The notes below the pieces were generated by a model. The model searched no databases. It was not told the DNA's origin and saw only the letters and a program-made list of their open reading frames with translations. A stretch of 14,091 nucleotides of DNA. Source: Alphaproteobacteria bacterium UBA2966 (GTDB lineage: Bacteria > Pseudomonadota > Alphaproteobacteria > UBA2966). The stretch spans positions 1-14,091 of the forward strand of contig DEBC01000016.1 in NCBI GenBank assembly GCA_002348365.1, written 5' to 3'. Each line of letters begins with the position of its first letter. The first letter of the stretch is position 1. This document shows, piece after piece, positions 6,305 to 13,397 of this stretch. A program made the translations under genes and the position numbers.

Positions 6305-7476
6305 CCCAACAATCGACGGACAGCACCCCACTCATATTCATTGTTGCCGGTGAAACCTCGGGAGACAATCTGGGCGGCCGTCTCATGTCAGCTCTCAGAC
6401 GCCTCACGGGTGACAAACTTCGATTCGCCGGCGTGGGCGGGCCGTCTATGGAGGCTCAGGGCCTCAAAAGTCTGTTTCCCATGAGTGATCTCGCTGTGAT
6501 GGGATTGGCCGAGATCGTTCCCCACCTTCCCAGGCTGGTCGGCCGATTGCGCGACACGGTGTCGGAGGTCTCACGCCTAAAGCCATGTGTTGTGATCACC
6601 ATTGATTCGCCTGGGTTCTCCCTGCGTGTCGCCGAGCGGGTTCGACGGTTGGGCATCAGGACTATCCAGTATGTCGCTCCTCAACTCTGGGCTTGGCATC
6701 CCGAACGAGGCAAGAAACTGGCGTCCCAGGTCGATCACCTGCTTGCCTTGTTGCCATTCGAGCCCGAGTTCTTTTCCCAGTTCAATGTGGATACCACTTT
6801 TGTGGGTCATCCAATCGTCGAATCGGGAGTGGAGGTGGGTGATGGTTTTGCATTCCGTGCACGCCACGGCATCGAACCTGATTGCCCGGTAGTGGTCACG
6901 ATGCCTGGTAGCCGGACGACGGAAGTACGCCGCCTACTACCAGTGTTTGGTAAAGCGTTGGATCGGCTACACGCGTCGCATCCCAAACTAACGGCAGTCG
7001 TTCCGGCCATGGCGACGACATCAGAAATCGTGGCAAATTTGACGGGAACCTGGAGCGTTCGCACCATCGTCATTCATGATCAAAACGAGAAAGCGGACCT
7101 GTTTGCCGGAAGTGATGCAGCAGTCACGAAGTCGGGGACATCGACGCTGGAGCTCGCCCTCGCGGGCGTCCCGATGGTCGTTGCCTACAAGGTCAGCGCT
7201 CTGACGGCATTCCTGGCCCGTCGCCTCATTACGGTTGAAAACGTTGCCATGGTTAATCTCCTGGTGGACAGGAAGATCGTTCCGGAATGCCTGCAGGAGG
7301 ACTGTCGACCGGAGCGGCTTTGCGACGAGTTGGCGAGCCTCATCTGTGACAAAACCGTCAGACAACGTCAATTGGCAGGACTCTCTGAGGCCGTCGCAGC
7401 GCTTGGAGCGGCCACGTTGCCCCCGAGCGAACGCGCGGCGAGAGCGGTGCTTGATGTTGTTGAAAGTTCGACCTGA
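6301..7476 (+). CDS. lpxB: lipid-A-disaccharide synthase LpxB
   Basis: LpxB joins UDP-diacylglucosamine and lipid X into the lipid A disaccharide at the inner membrane's cytoplasmic face. Motifs: IVAGETSGD (14-22), GVGGPSMEAQGL, SDLAVMGLAEI, TIDSPGFSLRV, YVAPQLWAWHPERGKK, LLPFEPEFF, FVGHPIVES, MPGSRTTEVRRLLP, SGTSTLELALAGVPMVVAYKV and NLLVDRKIVPECLQEDC. With CTG 6301 as start the product is 391 residues, close to E. coli LpxB (382). Starting at the first ATG (6385) would remove 28 residues including GETSGD, which is part of the conserved core. It is unusual in sitting in a catabolic gene train instead of beside lpxD-fabZ-lpxA. The following chaC-like gene overlaps or abuts its 3' end. Confidence 0.93.
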   Translation: MTQQSTDSTPLIFIVAGETSGDNLGGRLMSALRRLTGDKLRFAGVGGPSMEAQGLKSLFPMSDLAVMGLAEIVPHLPRLVGRLRDTVSEVSRLKPCVVITIDSPGFSLRVAERVRRLGIRTIQYVAPQLWAWHPERGKKLASQVDHLLALLPFEPEFFSQFNVDTTFVGHPIVESGVEVGDGFAFRARHGIEPDCPVVVTMPGSRTTEVRRLLPVFGKALDRLHASHPKLTAVVPAMATTSEIVANLTGTWSVRTIVIHDQNEKADLFAGSDAAVTKSGTSTLELALAGVPMVVAYKVSALTAFLARRLITVENVAMVNLLVDRKIVPECLQEDCRPERLCDELASLICDKTVRQRQLAGLSEAVAALGAATLPPSERAARAVLDVVESST

Positions 7477-8173
7477 ATCGTCGCCCCTCCGATCGCCAGG
7501 TGTTGAATTGAGAAGTCTGAACTCAACCGGTCCCGTTAAACGATTCGACGGACCGTTCACGCCGCTCGAGGATGCCGAGCGGAATGCATCCCTTCAACGT
7601 TTCCTCGATGAGATGCCGCCCGGTGATCAATGGATAATTGCATACGGCTCGTTGATGTGGGACCGCGAGGCCTTTCCGTATCGAGATACCGCTTCTGCTT
7701 TGGTCTACGGTTTTCACCGGCGATTTTGCATATGGACTGTACTCGCCAGGGGGACTCCCGAAATGCCAGGGTTGTCCCTTGGACTCGAACCGGGAGGGTC
7801 GTGTCGTGGGCTCGCGTTCCGCATCGACCGTGGTCGCGTACTTGAGGCATTCGACAAGGTTTGGCGGCGCGAGATGTACACGGCATGTTACGAGCCGCGA
7901 TGGGTGACGGCTTGCCTAAAGGACCGGACAATTGCGGCTGTCGTGTTCGTGGCTCGCCGGGACCACATTCAATATGCAGGAGGTCTGTCGCCACAAACGA
8001 TTGCCCTGCACATTGCCAGAGCTCACGGCCGGAGAGGATCGTGCCGCGACTACCTCGCCGACACCCTCGAGAACCTTAACGCTCTCGGAGTTCGCGATCG
8101 CAAGCTTGAGCGCCTGCTCGAACTGGTCGATTCACAGTCGCACAATCCAACGACAATAAAGGCAGGGAACTAA
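7454..8173 (+). CDS. chaC: ChaC-type gamma-glutamylcyclotransferase
   Basis: The product matches glutathione-specific gamma-glutamylcyclotransferases, which cleave glutathione to 5-oxoproline and Cys-Gly in the cytosol. Diagnostic parts: AYGSLMWD (63-70, binding loop), GFHRRFCIWTVLARGTPEMPGLSLGL (start at 86), GLAFRI (119-124), and WRREMYTACYEPRW, where Glu140 is the expected catalytic acid. At 239 residues from ATG 7454 it is similar in size to E. coli ChaC. The start is uncertain: ATG 7454 overlaps lpxB by 23 bases without a clear ribosome site, and TTG 7508 is an alternative; both lie ahead of the conserved domain. A methyltransferase follows 6 bases after its stop. Releasing cysteine from glutathione would complement the sulfur-handling fusion protein encoded opposite, but that link is speculation. 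Confidence 0.88.
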   Translation: MLLKVRPESSPLRSPGVELRSLNSTGPVKRFDGPFTPLEDAERNASLQRFLDEMPPGDQWIIAYGSLMWDREAFPYRDTASALVYGFHRRFCIWTVLARGTPEMPGLSLGLEPGGSCRGLAFRIDRGRVLEAFDKVWRREMYTACYEPRWVTACLKDRTIAAVVFVARRDHIQYAGGLSPQTIALHIARAHGRRGSCRDYLADTLENLNALGVRDRKLERLLELVDSQSHNPTTIKAGN

Positions 8174-8179
8174 GGATCA

Positions 8180-8833
8180 GTGAGTCCCAACAAAAACAGC
8201 ACCCGGTCAACTCGGTCAGGGATCAACGCTAAACGAGTCACGCAGTCAACGATCGCCGACTATGACCGGTTGGCGCGCCAGTTCTGGGAAGGAACCCGGG
8301 ACCATGATGTCAGTCAAAACTATGCGGCGCTGCTTGACGCGATAAACGCCGATCCACCCTATTTTATTCTTGATATCGGTTGCGGTCCTGGCCGCGATCT
8401 TCACTACTTTCGATCATTGGGCCACGATGCCATCGGCCTGGAGGGGGCTCAGGAATTCGTAAGCATGGCGCGTGATTTCTCTGGCTGCGAAGTCCTGCAT
8501 CAGGATTTTCTCGCCATGGAACTCCCGGCACAGAAATTTGACGGCATATTCGCAAATGCAGCCCTCTTTCATGTGCCAAGTGCTGAACTCCCGCGAGTTC
8601 TTCAAGAGTTGCATGTTGCTCTCAAGGGCCAAGGCGTCCTCTTCAGTTCCAATCCGCGGGGAAACAACGAAGAAGGGCTGTACGGCAACCGCTACAACTG
8701 CTTTCACGACCTTGACGCATGGCGTGCGTTTGTTTCTCAGGCTGGGTTCATCGAGCTTCACCACTATTACCGGCCGAAAGGTCAGCCACGGGAGAAGCAA
8801 CCGTGGGTCGCCACCGTGTGGCGTAAGATTTAG
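8180..8833 (+). CDS. class I SAM-dependent methyltransferase
   Basis: This 217-residue predicted cytosolic methyltransferase has the SAM-binding motif I ILDIGCGPGRD (63-73), the acidic end of strand 2 in GLEGAQEF (87-94; Glu88), a motif like VLHQDFLAME (105-114), FDGIFANAALFHV (120-132; motif IV region) and the LxxLHVALKGQGVLF motif (141-155). The loop SNPRGNNEEG and FHDLDAW (176-181) are typical of a bacterial small-molecule methyltransferase group, but the acceptor is unknown. Start GTG 8180 is the only plausible one; AAGGA (8172-8176) is only 3 bases away and overlaps the previous stop, while AGGGA (8164-8168) is 11 bases away. Being 6 bases after chaC it is surely cotranscribed. Its stop is 6 bases from the convergent neighbour's stop. 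Confidence 0.88.
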   Translation: MSPNKNSTRSTRSGINAKRVTQSTIADYDRLARQFWEGTRDHDVSQNYAALLDAINADPPYFILDIGCGPGRDLHYFRSLGHDAIGLEGAQEFVSMARDFSGCEVLHQDFLAMELPAQKFDGIFANAALFHVPSAELPRVLQELHVALKGQGVLFSSNPRGNNEEGLYGNRYNCFHDLDAWRAFVSQAGFIELHHYYRPKGQPREKQPWVATVWRKI

Positions 8834-8839
8834 GGAGCG

Positions 8840-10564
8840 TCAGGACTTCTTCGTCTTGTAGTACGGAGATGAGCCGCCAGGATGGTCCGTTGTGTCAACG
8901 ATTGCCACGATCTCAGGTACTCGTTGTTTGAGAATTGGCTCGACACCTTGGCGCAATGTTGAAGCCGCCATGGCACAACCCTGGCATCCTCCGTCCATTC
9001 GAACGGAGAGCGTTCCATCTTTGACGCCGACCATGGCAATTTTGCCGCCGTGCGCGTCAACCGCCGGATTTATGACCTCGTCGAGCACGTGTTGGACGCG
9101 GTCCTCCACCGACTGAACTTCCGTACTGCCGACCTCGTCCCCCAGTTCAAATTGCACATCTTCGACGTCCGGAGAGTAGTGACGAATTGTATTTCGGATG
9201 GCCGAGGCAAGCGGAACCGATGCACCGGGCGATCCGATGATCCCGAGCTTAAGGATGCCGTTGATGGTTCCGTGGCAGTCGATGTCACCTCCGCGCTCTT
9301 GCACCATGGGTCGGACGTGGCGATCTATGATTTCTTCGATGGCGTACGGACTTGATTCATGGATTTGAAGTGACGAGCCTTCGTCGGAGGACACGGTGGT
9401 GACGGCATTGAGCGCCGATTCGAGATCGGCAATGAGATCTTCCACGCTCTCAAGGCCTACAGATAGGCGAAGTAAATCAGCAGGAACCGGCGAGGCCGGT
9501 CCTTCAATGCTGGCGCGATGCTCAATCAGACTCTCCGTACCGCCGAGCGATGTTGCCCGTTTAATCAACGAAACGCCCGACGCGGCCTCCATTGCGGCGG
9601 CTTCGCCACCACGGATTCGCAGAGACAGCATGCCTCCGAAGCCCCCCGTCATTTGCTTGACGGCCACCGCATGGCCGGAGTGTTGAGGCAAACCCGGGTA
9701 AAGGACTTCAGCGACCTGGGGATGCCCCACGAAGTGCTCTGCAATGGCCAAGGCAGATTGAGAACTTCGAGTGACGCGAAGAAATAGGGTTCGCATGCCT
9801 CGTTGCAGCAGCCAGGCTTCAAATGGACCCAGCATGGCCCCGGCATCCCGCCGCCAGGCCCGCACACGCTGCCAGAATCCGTCTTCCTTCGAAGTCACCA
9901 CCGCCCCGGCAAGGACATCACTGTGACCGTTGAGGTACTTGCTCGCGGAATGAACGACCAGGTCGGCGCCCAGTTCAATCGGTCGTGTCAGAACCGGTGA
10001 GGCAACCGTGCTGTCGACCGCGACTCGCGCGCCCGCCGCATGCGCGATGTCAGCAGCCGTGGCGATGTCGGTGATCTCCCACGTCGGATTCGCCGGGGTT
10101 TCAAGCCAAACAAGTTGAGTGCTGCCCGGTCGCATCGCTGTTCTCAGGGCGTCCATATCGAACGTGTCGATAAATTCGACTTCGAGGCCCCACGAGACGG
10201 CGAATTCGACTAGCCACTTTCGCAGTGCCCAGTACATCACGCGCGGTGCGACGACATGATCTCCGGGGAGCAGTGATTGGAATACGGCCGTACCGGCAGC
10301 CATTCCGGAACCGAACAACAGGCAGTCGCTGCCCTCTTCAAGTGCAGCAAGAAGATCTTCGGGTTCATCGTAGGTTGGATTGTGGGGTCGCGTGTATCCG
10401 CGGCCAGAGCTGTACCCGCCGTCCGGGTCTCGTTGAAATGTCGTCCCCGGGTGGATAGCCGGCGTCAATCCGCGCGTGATCGGATCGACTCGGCCAAGAG
10501 CCTGCGCGCTCAGGGTTTCTGGCGACAGTTTTCGGCGCGAGCTTGAATTTCCATCGTCGGTCAT
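8840..10564 (-). CDS. fusion: Cys/Met-metabolism PLP enzyme with two C-terminal NifU-like domains
   Basis: The 574-residue protein has two parts. Residues 1-395 are a cystathionine gamma-synthase/lyase-family PLP enzyme: Tyr57/Arg59 in GYTRPHNPT, cofactor loop FGSGMAAG (84-91), Tyr111, Asp184 in VDSTVASP, Schiff-base Lys209 in SASKYLNGHSD, SLGGTESLIEH (339-349) and Arg366 in LLRLSVGLES. Residues 405-475 and 485-560 are two NifU C-terminal-type domains. The second has the GGCQGCAM motif (Cys527, Cys530) used to hold a [4Fe-4S] cluster; the first has GSPGAS at the equivalent place and so cannot. A sulfur-releasing lyase linked to an Fe-S carrier could make or deliver clusters in one polypeptide; this is inference. 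The PLP part alone could be a gamma- or beta-lyase or synthase. The ATG follows GAGGGA, which overlaps the stop of the upstream oxidoreductase gene 15 bases away. It is last in a four-gene leftward operon. Confidence 0.93.
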   Translation of the reverse strand: MTDDGNSSSRRKLSPETLSAQALGRVDPITRGLTPAIHPGTTFQRDPDGGYSSGRGYTRPHNPTYDEPEDLLAALEEGSDCLLFGSGMAAGTAVFQSLLPGDHVVAPRVMYWALRKWLVEFAVSWGLEVEFIDTFDMDALRTAMRPGSTQLVWLETPANPTWEITDIATAADIAHAAGARVAVDSTVASPVLTRPIELGADLVVHSASKYLNGHSDVLAGAVVTSKEDGFWQRVRAWRRDAGAMLGPFEAWLLQRGMRTLFLRVTRSSQSALAIAEHFVGHPQVAEVLYPGLPQHSGHAVAVKQMTGGFGGMLSLRIRGGEAAAMEAASGVSLIKRATSLGGTESLIEHRASIEGPASPVPADLLRLSVGLESVEDLIADLESALNAVTTVSSDEGSSLQIHESSPYAIEEIIDRHVRPMVQERGGDIDCHGTINGILKLGIIGSPGASVPLASAIRNTIRHYSPDVEDVQFELGDEVGSTEVQSVEDRVQHVLDEVINPAVDAHGGKIAMVGVKDGTLSVRMDGGCQGCAMAASTLRQGVEPILKQRVPEIVAIVDTTDHPGGSSPYYKTKKS

Positions 10565-10579
10565 CGTTTTCGGTTTCCC

Positions 10580-11581
10580 TCAGTGCGCGTCTGACCGCGA
10601 GCCCTCGGGGAATCCCTCGTCCGCGCGCCGCACGAACTCGAGATGATCCCGAAGGCTGTCCGTAACCTGTAGGGCTGCCTCCAACGCCTTGACGCCATCT
10701 TCCCCCGATACGATAGGGGGACGCTTGTTCGAGACGGCGTCCACGAACGAAGCGATTTCTTTTTCCAACGCATCGCCTTCGTCGTATTGCTGCTCTTTGC
10801 TGTCGATTTTGGGAATACCTGGCAACATCGAACCTGTGCCCTTGCGGAGAGTGCGGATGCGCTGTGCGTCAAAGTCAACCGTGACGTAGATATCCGGCTC
10901 GAAGATACGCATCTTGCGTTCCGTCTTGAGACTAATTCGGCTCGCGGTGATGTTGGCAATGCAGCCGTTGGCGAATTTGAGACGTGCGCTCGCGATGTCC
11001 TCTGACGGCGATATGACCGGGGCTCCCGCGGCGTCTAACGAGATGAGCGGCGCGTCTACGAGCGACAAAATCAAATCGAGGTCATGCACCATGAGGTCGA
11101 GAATAACGTTCACGTCGGTGCCACGAGGTTTGAAGGGAGCAATTCTGACCGAATCGATATAGAGCGGCCGCTTGACCTGATGCCGTAAGGCTTCGACCAC
11201 GCCGGAAAACCGAACCAGATGTCCCACCTGCAGCACGCAGTCGCGCTCTGCACTGAGGGCGACGAGCTTTCTTGCCGAGTCTAGGTCATCGGTAATGGGC
11301 TTTTCTACGAGGACGTGTACTCCGTTCTCCAGGCATTCGCTGGCGATTTCGTAGTGGTAGCGCGTGGGGACGACAATGCAGGCGGCATCGATCTCGCCAA
11401 ACAAGTCACGAAAATCCGTGACGGCTTCTGCATTGCGCTTACGCGCAATTTTGCGTGCCTGTTTCGAATCGGAGTCCGCAACAGCCACGAGCTGCGCATT
11501 CTCGAGGTTTGCGACCTTTTCGGCATGGAATTGACCAAAGTGACCCACGCCAATCACGGCCATTTTAAGTGGCGCGCTCAC
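10580..11581 (-). CDS. Gfo/Idh/MocA-family oxidoreductase (lpx-associated, UDP-sugar dehydrogenase-like)
   Basis: The 333-residue NAD(P)-dependent dehydrogenase has the Rossmann motif AVIGVGHFGQFHA (8-20), VVPTRYHYEIA (70-80), the family-defining EKP (93-95), VGHLVRFSGVVEALR (119-133), FKPRGTDVNVILDLMVHDLDLILSL, where the His166-Asp167 segment is the substrate pocket, and a GCIANITASRISLK strand. This form resembles the MocA-like gene that in many alphaproteobacteria sits between lpxI and lpxB, and the GnnA-type UDP-GlcNAc 3-dehydrogenases, so a nucleotide-sugar substrate is likely. Here it is on the other strand, about 3 kb from lpxB. Start GTG 11581 is chosen because the Met at 11563 would leave almost no residues ahead of the first strand; the ribosome site is weak. 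It is 16 bases after the DUF1028 gene. Confidence 0.9.
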   Translation of the reverse strand: MSAPLKMAVIGVGHFGQFHAEKVANLENAQLVAVADSDSKQARKIARKRNAEAVTDFRDLFGEIDAACIVVPTRYHYEIASECLENGVHVLVEKPITDDLDSARKLVALSAERDCVLQVGHLVRFSGVVEALRHQVKRPLYIDSVRIAPFKPRGTDVNVILDLMVHDLDLILSLVDAPLISLDAAGAPVISPSEDIASARLKFANGCIANITASRISLKTERKMRIFEPDIYVTVDFDAQRIRTLRKGTGSMLPGIPKIDSKEQQYDEGDALEKEIASFVDAVSNKRPPIVSGEDGVKALEAALQVTDSLRDHLEFVRRADEGFPEGSRSDAH

Positions 11582-11597
11582 GGCCTGCAGTATCCCG

Positions 11598-12305
11598 TCA
11601 AGTGGACATACCTTGTTGCGCTGCCCATACGTCCTGGGGCGGCAACGTTGCGGGATCGAGTGAGCGCCACAGGTAGTGGGCGACATAAGGCCGGTAGGCG
11701 TCAAACGCACACCGCAGTTCCTCCACAGCCGTGTCGTGAACGTCTACTCGAAGGTCGATGATTTCCGCCATGTTGGGTTGGGCAACGTACAGTGCGGCAG
11801 AGCGCTCGGCCATATGCTCGCCATCAGCGGTCGCTTGGCCCCCTGCATCGCGTCCGGCCTCAATCGCCTTCAACAAACGTTCGTCGAGATCATCGTCAGC
11901 ATGATCCCGAAATGTCGCGGCGATCGCTTCAACGACGTGATGGCCCGCCAAGGCATTTCCCATGGCAACAAATCCATCACCGATTTCGTGCCCGACATAG
12001 GGTCGGCATTTCTCTCCAGACCAGCAAGCTGTCGCTCCAAAATTTCCAACGATTCCGATCTGGCGGTAATCGAGAAGTGGATCGTGGTCCTGCAGGTCCT
12101 CGATGACATCTTCCGGAGACATGTGATTTTCCAACAGATCCATCGCAATAGGCCCGAGAGGCGGGTTCACGAAGGCTTGGTTGGAAAGGGCCGCCACACC
12201 ATGCTTGACGCGCGGACAATACGATCCAACCGCCAGTGAATACGTGGCGATGCCGACACCGAGCAGTCCCGTTCTCTGGCAGCGCCCAATTATTGTGAAA
12301 GTCAT
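11598..12305 (-). CDS. DUF1028 family protein (Ntn-hydrolase-like)
   Basis: The 235-residue product matches DUF1028: MTFTIIGRCQRTGLLGVGIA at the N-terminus, LAVGSYCPRVKHGVAALSNQAFVNPPLGP, the RQIGIVGNFG block (81-90), WSGEKCRPYVGHEIGDGFVAMGNALAG (95-121), and a C-terminal VDVHDTAVEELRCAFDAY. The family is placed in the Ntn-hydrolase fold group; the function is unknown, though a peptidase- or amidase-like action is often supposed. ATG 12305 is preferred over ATG 12323: GGGGAG lies 10 bases upstream, it forms an ATGA overlap with the preceding gene's stop, and Thr2 would be exposed after Met removal as expected for such enzymes. The C-terminal 40 residues extend beyond the part I recognise. Confidence 0.9.
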   Translation of the reverse strand: MTFTIIGRCQRTGLLGVGIATYSLAVGSYCPRVKHGVAALSNQAFVNPPLGPIAMDLLENHMSPEDVIEDLQDHDPLLDYRQIGIVGNFGATACWSGEKCRPYVGHEIGDGFVAMGNALAGHHVVEAIAATFRDHADDDLDERLLKAIEAGRDAGGQATADGEHMAERSAALYVAQPNMAEIIDLRVDVHDTAVEELRCAFDAYRPYVAHYLWRSLDPATLPPQDVWAAQQGMST

Positions 12306-12865
12306 CTTGAATCTGCTCCCCATTGGTTTTGCAAATGTCGGTATGCCGCCACTAAGAATGGGGAGAAAAGTCTCAGGAGGAAAGCCCTGGTGACCGCATA
12401 TATTCCGGGGTCCTCGCTTTCACGGGGTCCACCCATATTGAGGGTCGATATCTTGTGCGTCCGGATAAAGCGAATGGCCTGGTGTCTTGCTCTGAATGAT
12501 TCCGGATTCACAACCAGTCGTGGCCGATACACACCGATGCCGGAGGGGAGGGCGATGCTGCCGCCACGGGGTCGATGCCGAGCGAGGATGAGCGTCCCGT
12601 CGGAATCACGCATGTTCCAGTGCGTGCGTTGGATGACGCGCGCGAGAGGGGTTTCCTGCAACGGATATCGCTTATCAATGGGCCCGTCTTCTGCCAGACG
12701 GCCGCGAGGACACCAGCCGCCGCATGGAATGTCCAACGCGATGGCCACATCGAGTGCCGCGCGGTCGACACCCGACTGACCGCCGGTTACCAAGAGTTCC
12801 AACCCAAGTGAGCGATGGATTGCCTTCACCGATCCACGGGTGTAACGAAGTCCGTAGGGTTTCAT
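12302..12865 (-). CDS. putative molybdenum carrier family protein
   Basis: The 187-residue protein (from ATG 12865) has the signature of the family annotated as putative molybdenum carrier, related to the Rossmann-like SLOG/YpsA group: LLVTGGQSGVDRAALDVAIAL, then PCGGWCPRGRLAEDGPI, RYPLQETPLARVIQRTHWNMRDSDGTLIL, PRGGS, and near the end LNMGGPRESEDPGIY. Members bind a nucleotide-like or metal-oxide ligand; a true molybdate role is weakly supported in the family. The start is uncertain: ATG 12865 has no ribosome site, and GTG 12829 gives an N-terminus nearer the family's usual length. It is first in the leftward operon and overlaps DUF1028 by four bases (ATGA). Confidence 0.87.
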   Translation of the reverse strand: MKPYGLRYTRGSVKAIHRSLGLELLVTGGQSGVDRAALDVAIALDIPCGGWCPRGRLAEDGPIDKRYPLQETPLARVIQRTHWNMRDSDGTLILARHRPRGGSIALPSGIGVYRPRLVVNPESFRARHQAIRFIRTHKISTLNMGGPRESEDPGIYAVTRAFLLRLFSPFLVAAYRHLQNQWGADSR

Positions 12866-12877
12866 TGGAGAAATTGT

Positions 12878-12900
12878 CGGATATCCGCTGATAGGCGGAT
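12878..12900. promoter_or_regulatory. overlapping palindromes in the divergent gap
   Basis: CGGATATCCG (12878-12887) is a perfect 10-bp palindrome, and ATCCGC (12883-12888) with GCGGAT (12895-12900) is a perfect 6-6-6 inverted repeat sharing an arm with it. Thus CGGAT occurs at 12878 and 12896 and its complement ATCCG at 12883. This lies between the divergent molybdenum-carrier and Rid genes, as expected for a dimeric repressor or activator operator. Confidence 0.45.
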
Positions 12901-12937
12901 GAATTTTGATCGGCCAACCAGAACTGGGAGCAACACC

Positions 12938-13327
12938 ATGGGTCAGAATGCCGTATTCACGGGTAAGCCGTGGGAGCAAAACGTACCTCACGCGCCGGGA
13001 AACATCACCACAGGCAAATTGCTTCATATCTCGGGCATCACGGCGCGGTTGCCAGATGGGTCGGTCAACGGCCCCGGCGACATGCGCAAGCAGGCCGAAC
13101 AGATCGTTCAGAATATCAAGGATGTGTGCGCGGCGGCGGGCGCGAGCATTGAAGGCATTGTGCGCATGACCATCTACACGACCGACATCGACGCGTTCCA
13201 AGAGGTGCGTGATGCCATTGAGGAACTATATGTGAGTCGACCGGCGGCAACGCTGGTGGAGATTTCCAAGTTGGCTTCTCCAGACATGATTTTGGAGATC
13301 GAACCGACAGTGGAGATGGACGGTTAG
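12938..13327 (+). CDS. Rid (YjgF/YER057c/UK114) family protein lacking the canonical Arg
   Basis: The 129-residue protein is of Rid-family length and pattern: TGKPWEQNVPHAPGNITTGKLLHISGI (8-34), EQIVQNIKDVCAAAGASIEGIVRMTIYTTDI (54-84), then RPAATLVEISKLASPDMILEIEPTV (101-125). RidA is a cytosolic trimer that hydrolyses reactive enamines and imines. In E. coli RidA the sequence PARSCVEV carries the Arg105 needed for activity; the equivalent here is PAATLVEI, so Arg is replaced by Ala104. It likely belongs to another Rid subgroup with a different or no imine deaminase activity. The ATG at 12938 has GGGAG (12926-12930) 7 bases upstream; the open frame before it is non-coding. It is divergent from the molybdenum-carrier gene. 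Confidence 0.92.
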   Translation: MGQNAVFTGKPWEQNVPHAPGNITTGKLLHISGITARLPDGSVNGPGDMRKQAEQIVQNIKDVCAAAGASIEGIVRMTIYTTDIDAFQEVRDAIEELYVSRPAATLVEISKLASPDMILEIEPTVEMDG

Positions 13328-13397
13328 GACAAGTGTCATACTGAATGAGTAAGGGGCGGTTCATACACGGGAAGAGGGTCGTCCCTGATCCTTGAAA

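Noticed and set aside
6385..7476. lpxB starting at the first ATG
   Set aside because: This would drop 28 residues including the conserved GETSGD motif, and the ATG lacks a ribosome site.
8840..10564. Sequencing error or gene junction between the PLP and NifU parts
   Set aside because: The frame runs without a stop, and the linker around 390-405 has no ribosome site with a start codon that would make the NifU part a separate gene.
13328..13397. Terminator between the Rid and phosphodiesterase genes
   Set aside because: The only pairing seen (AGGG/CCCT around 4 bases) is too short and has no T-run.
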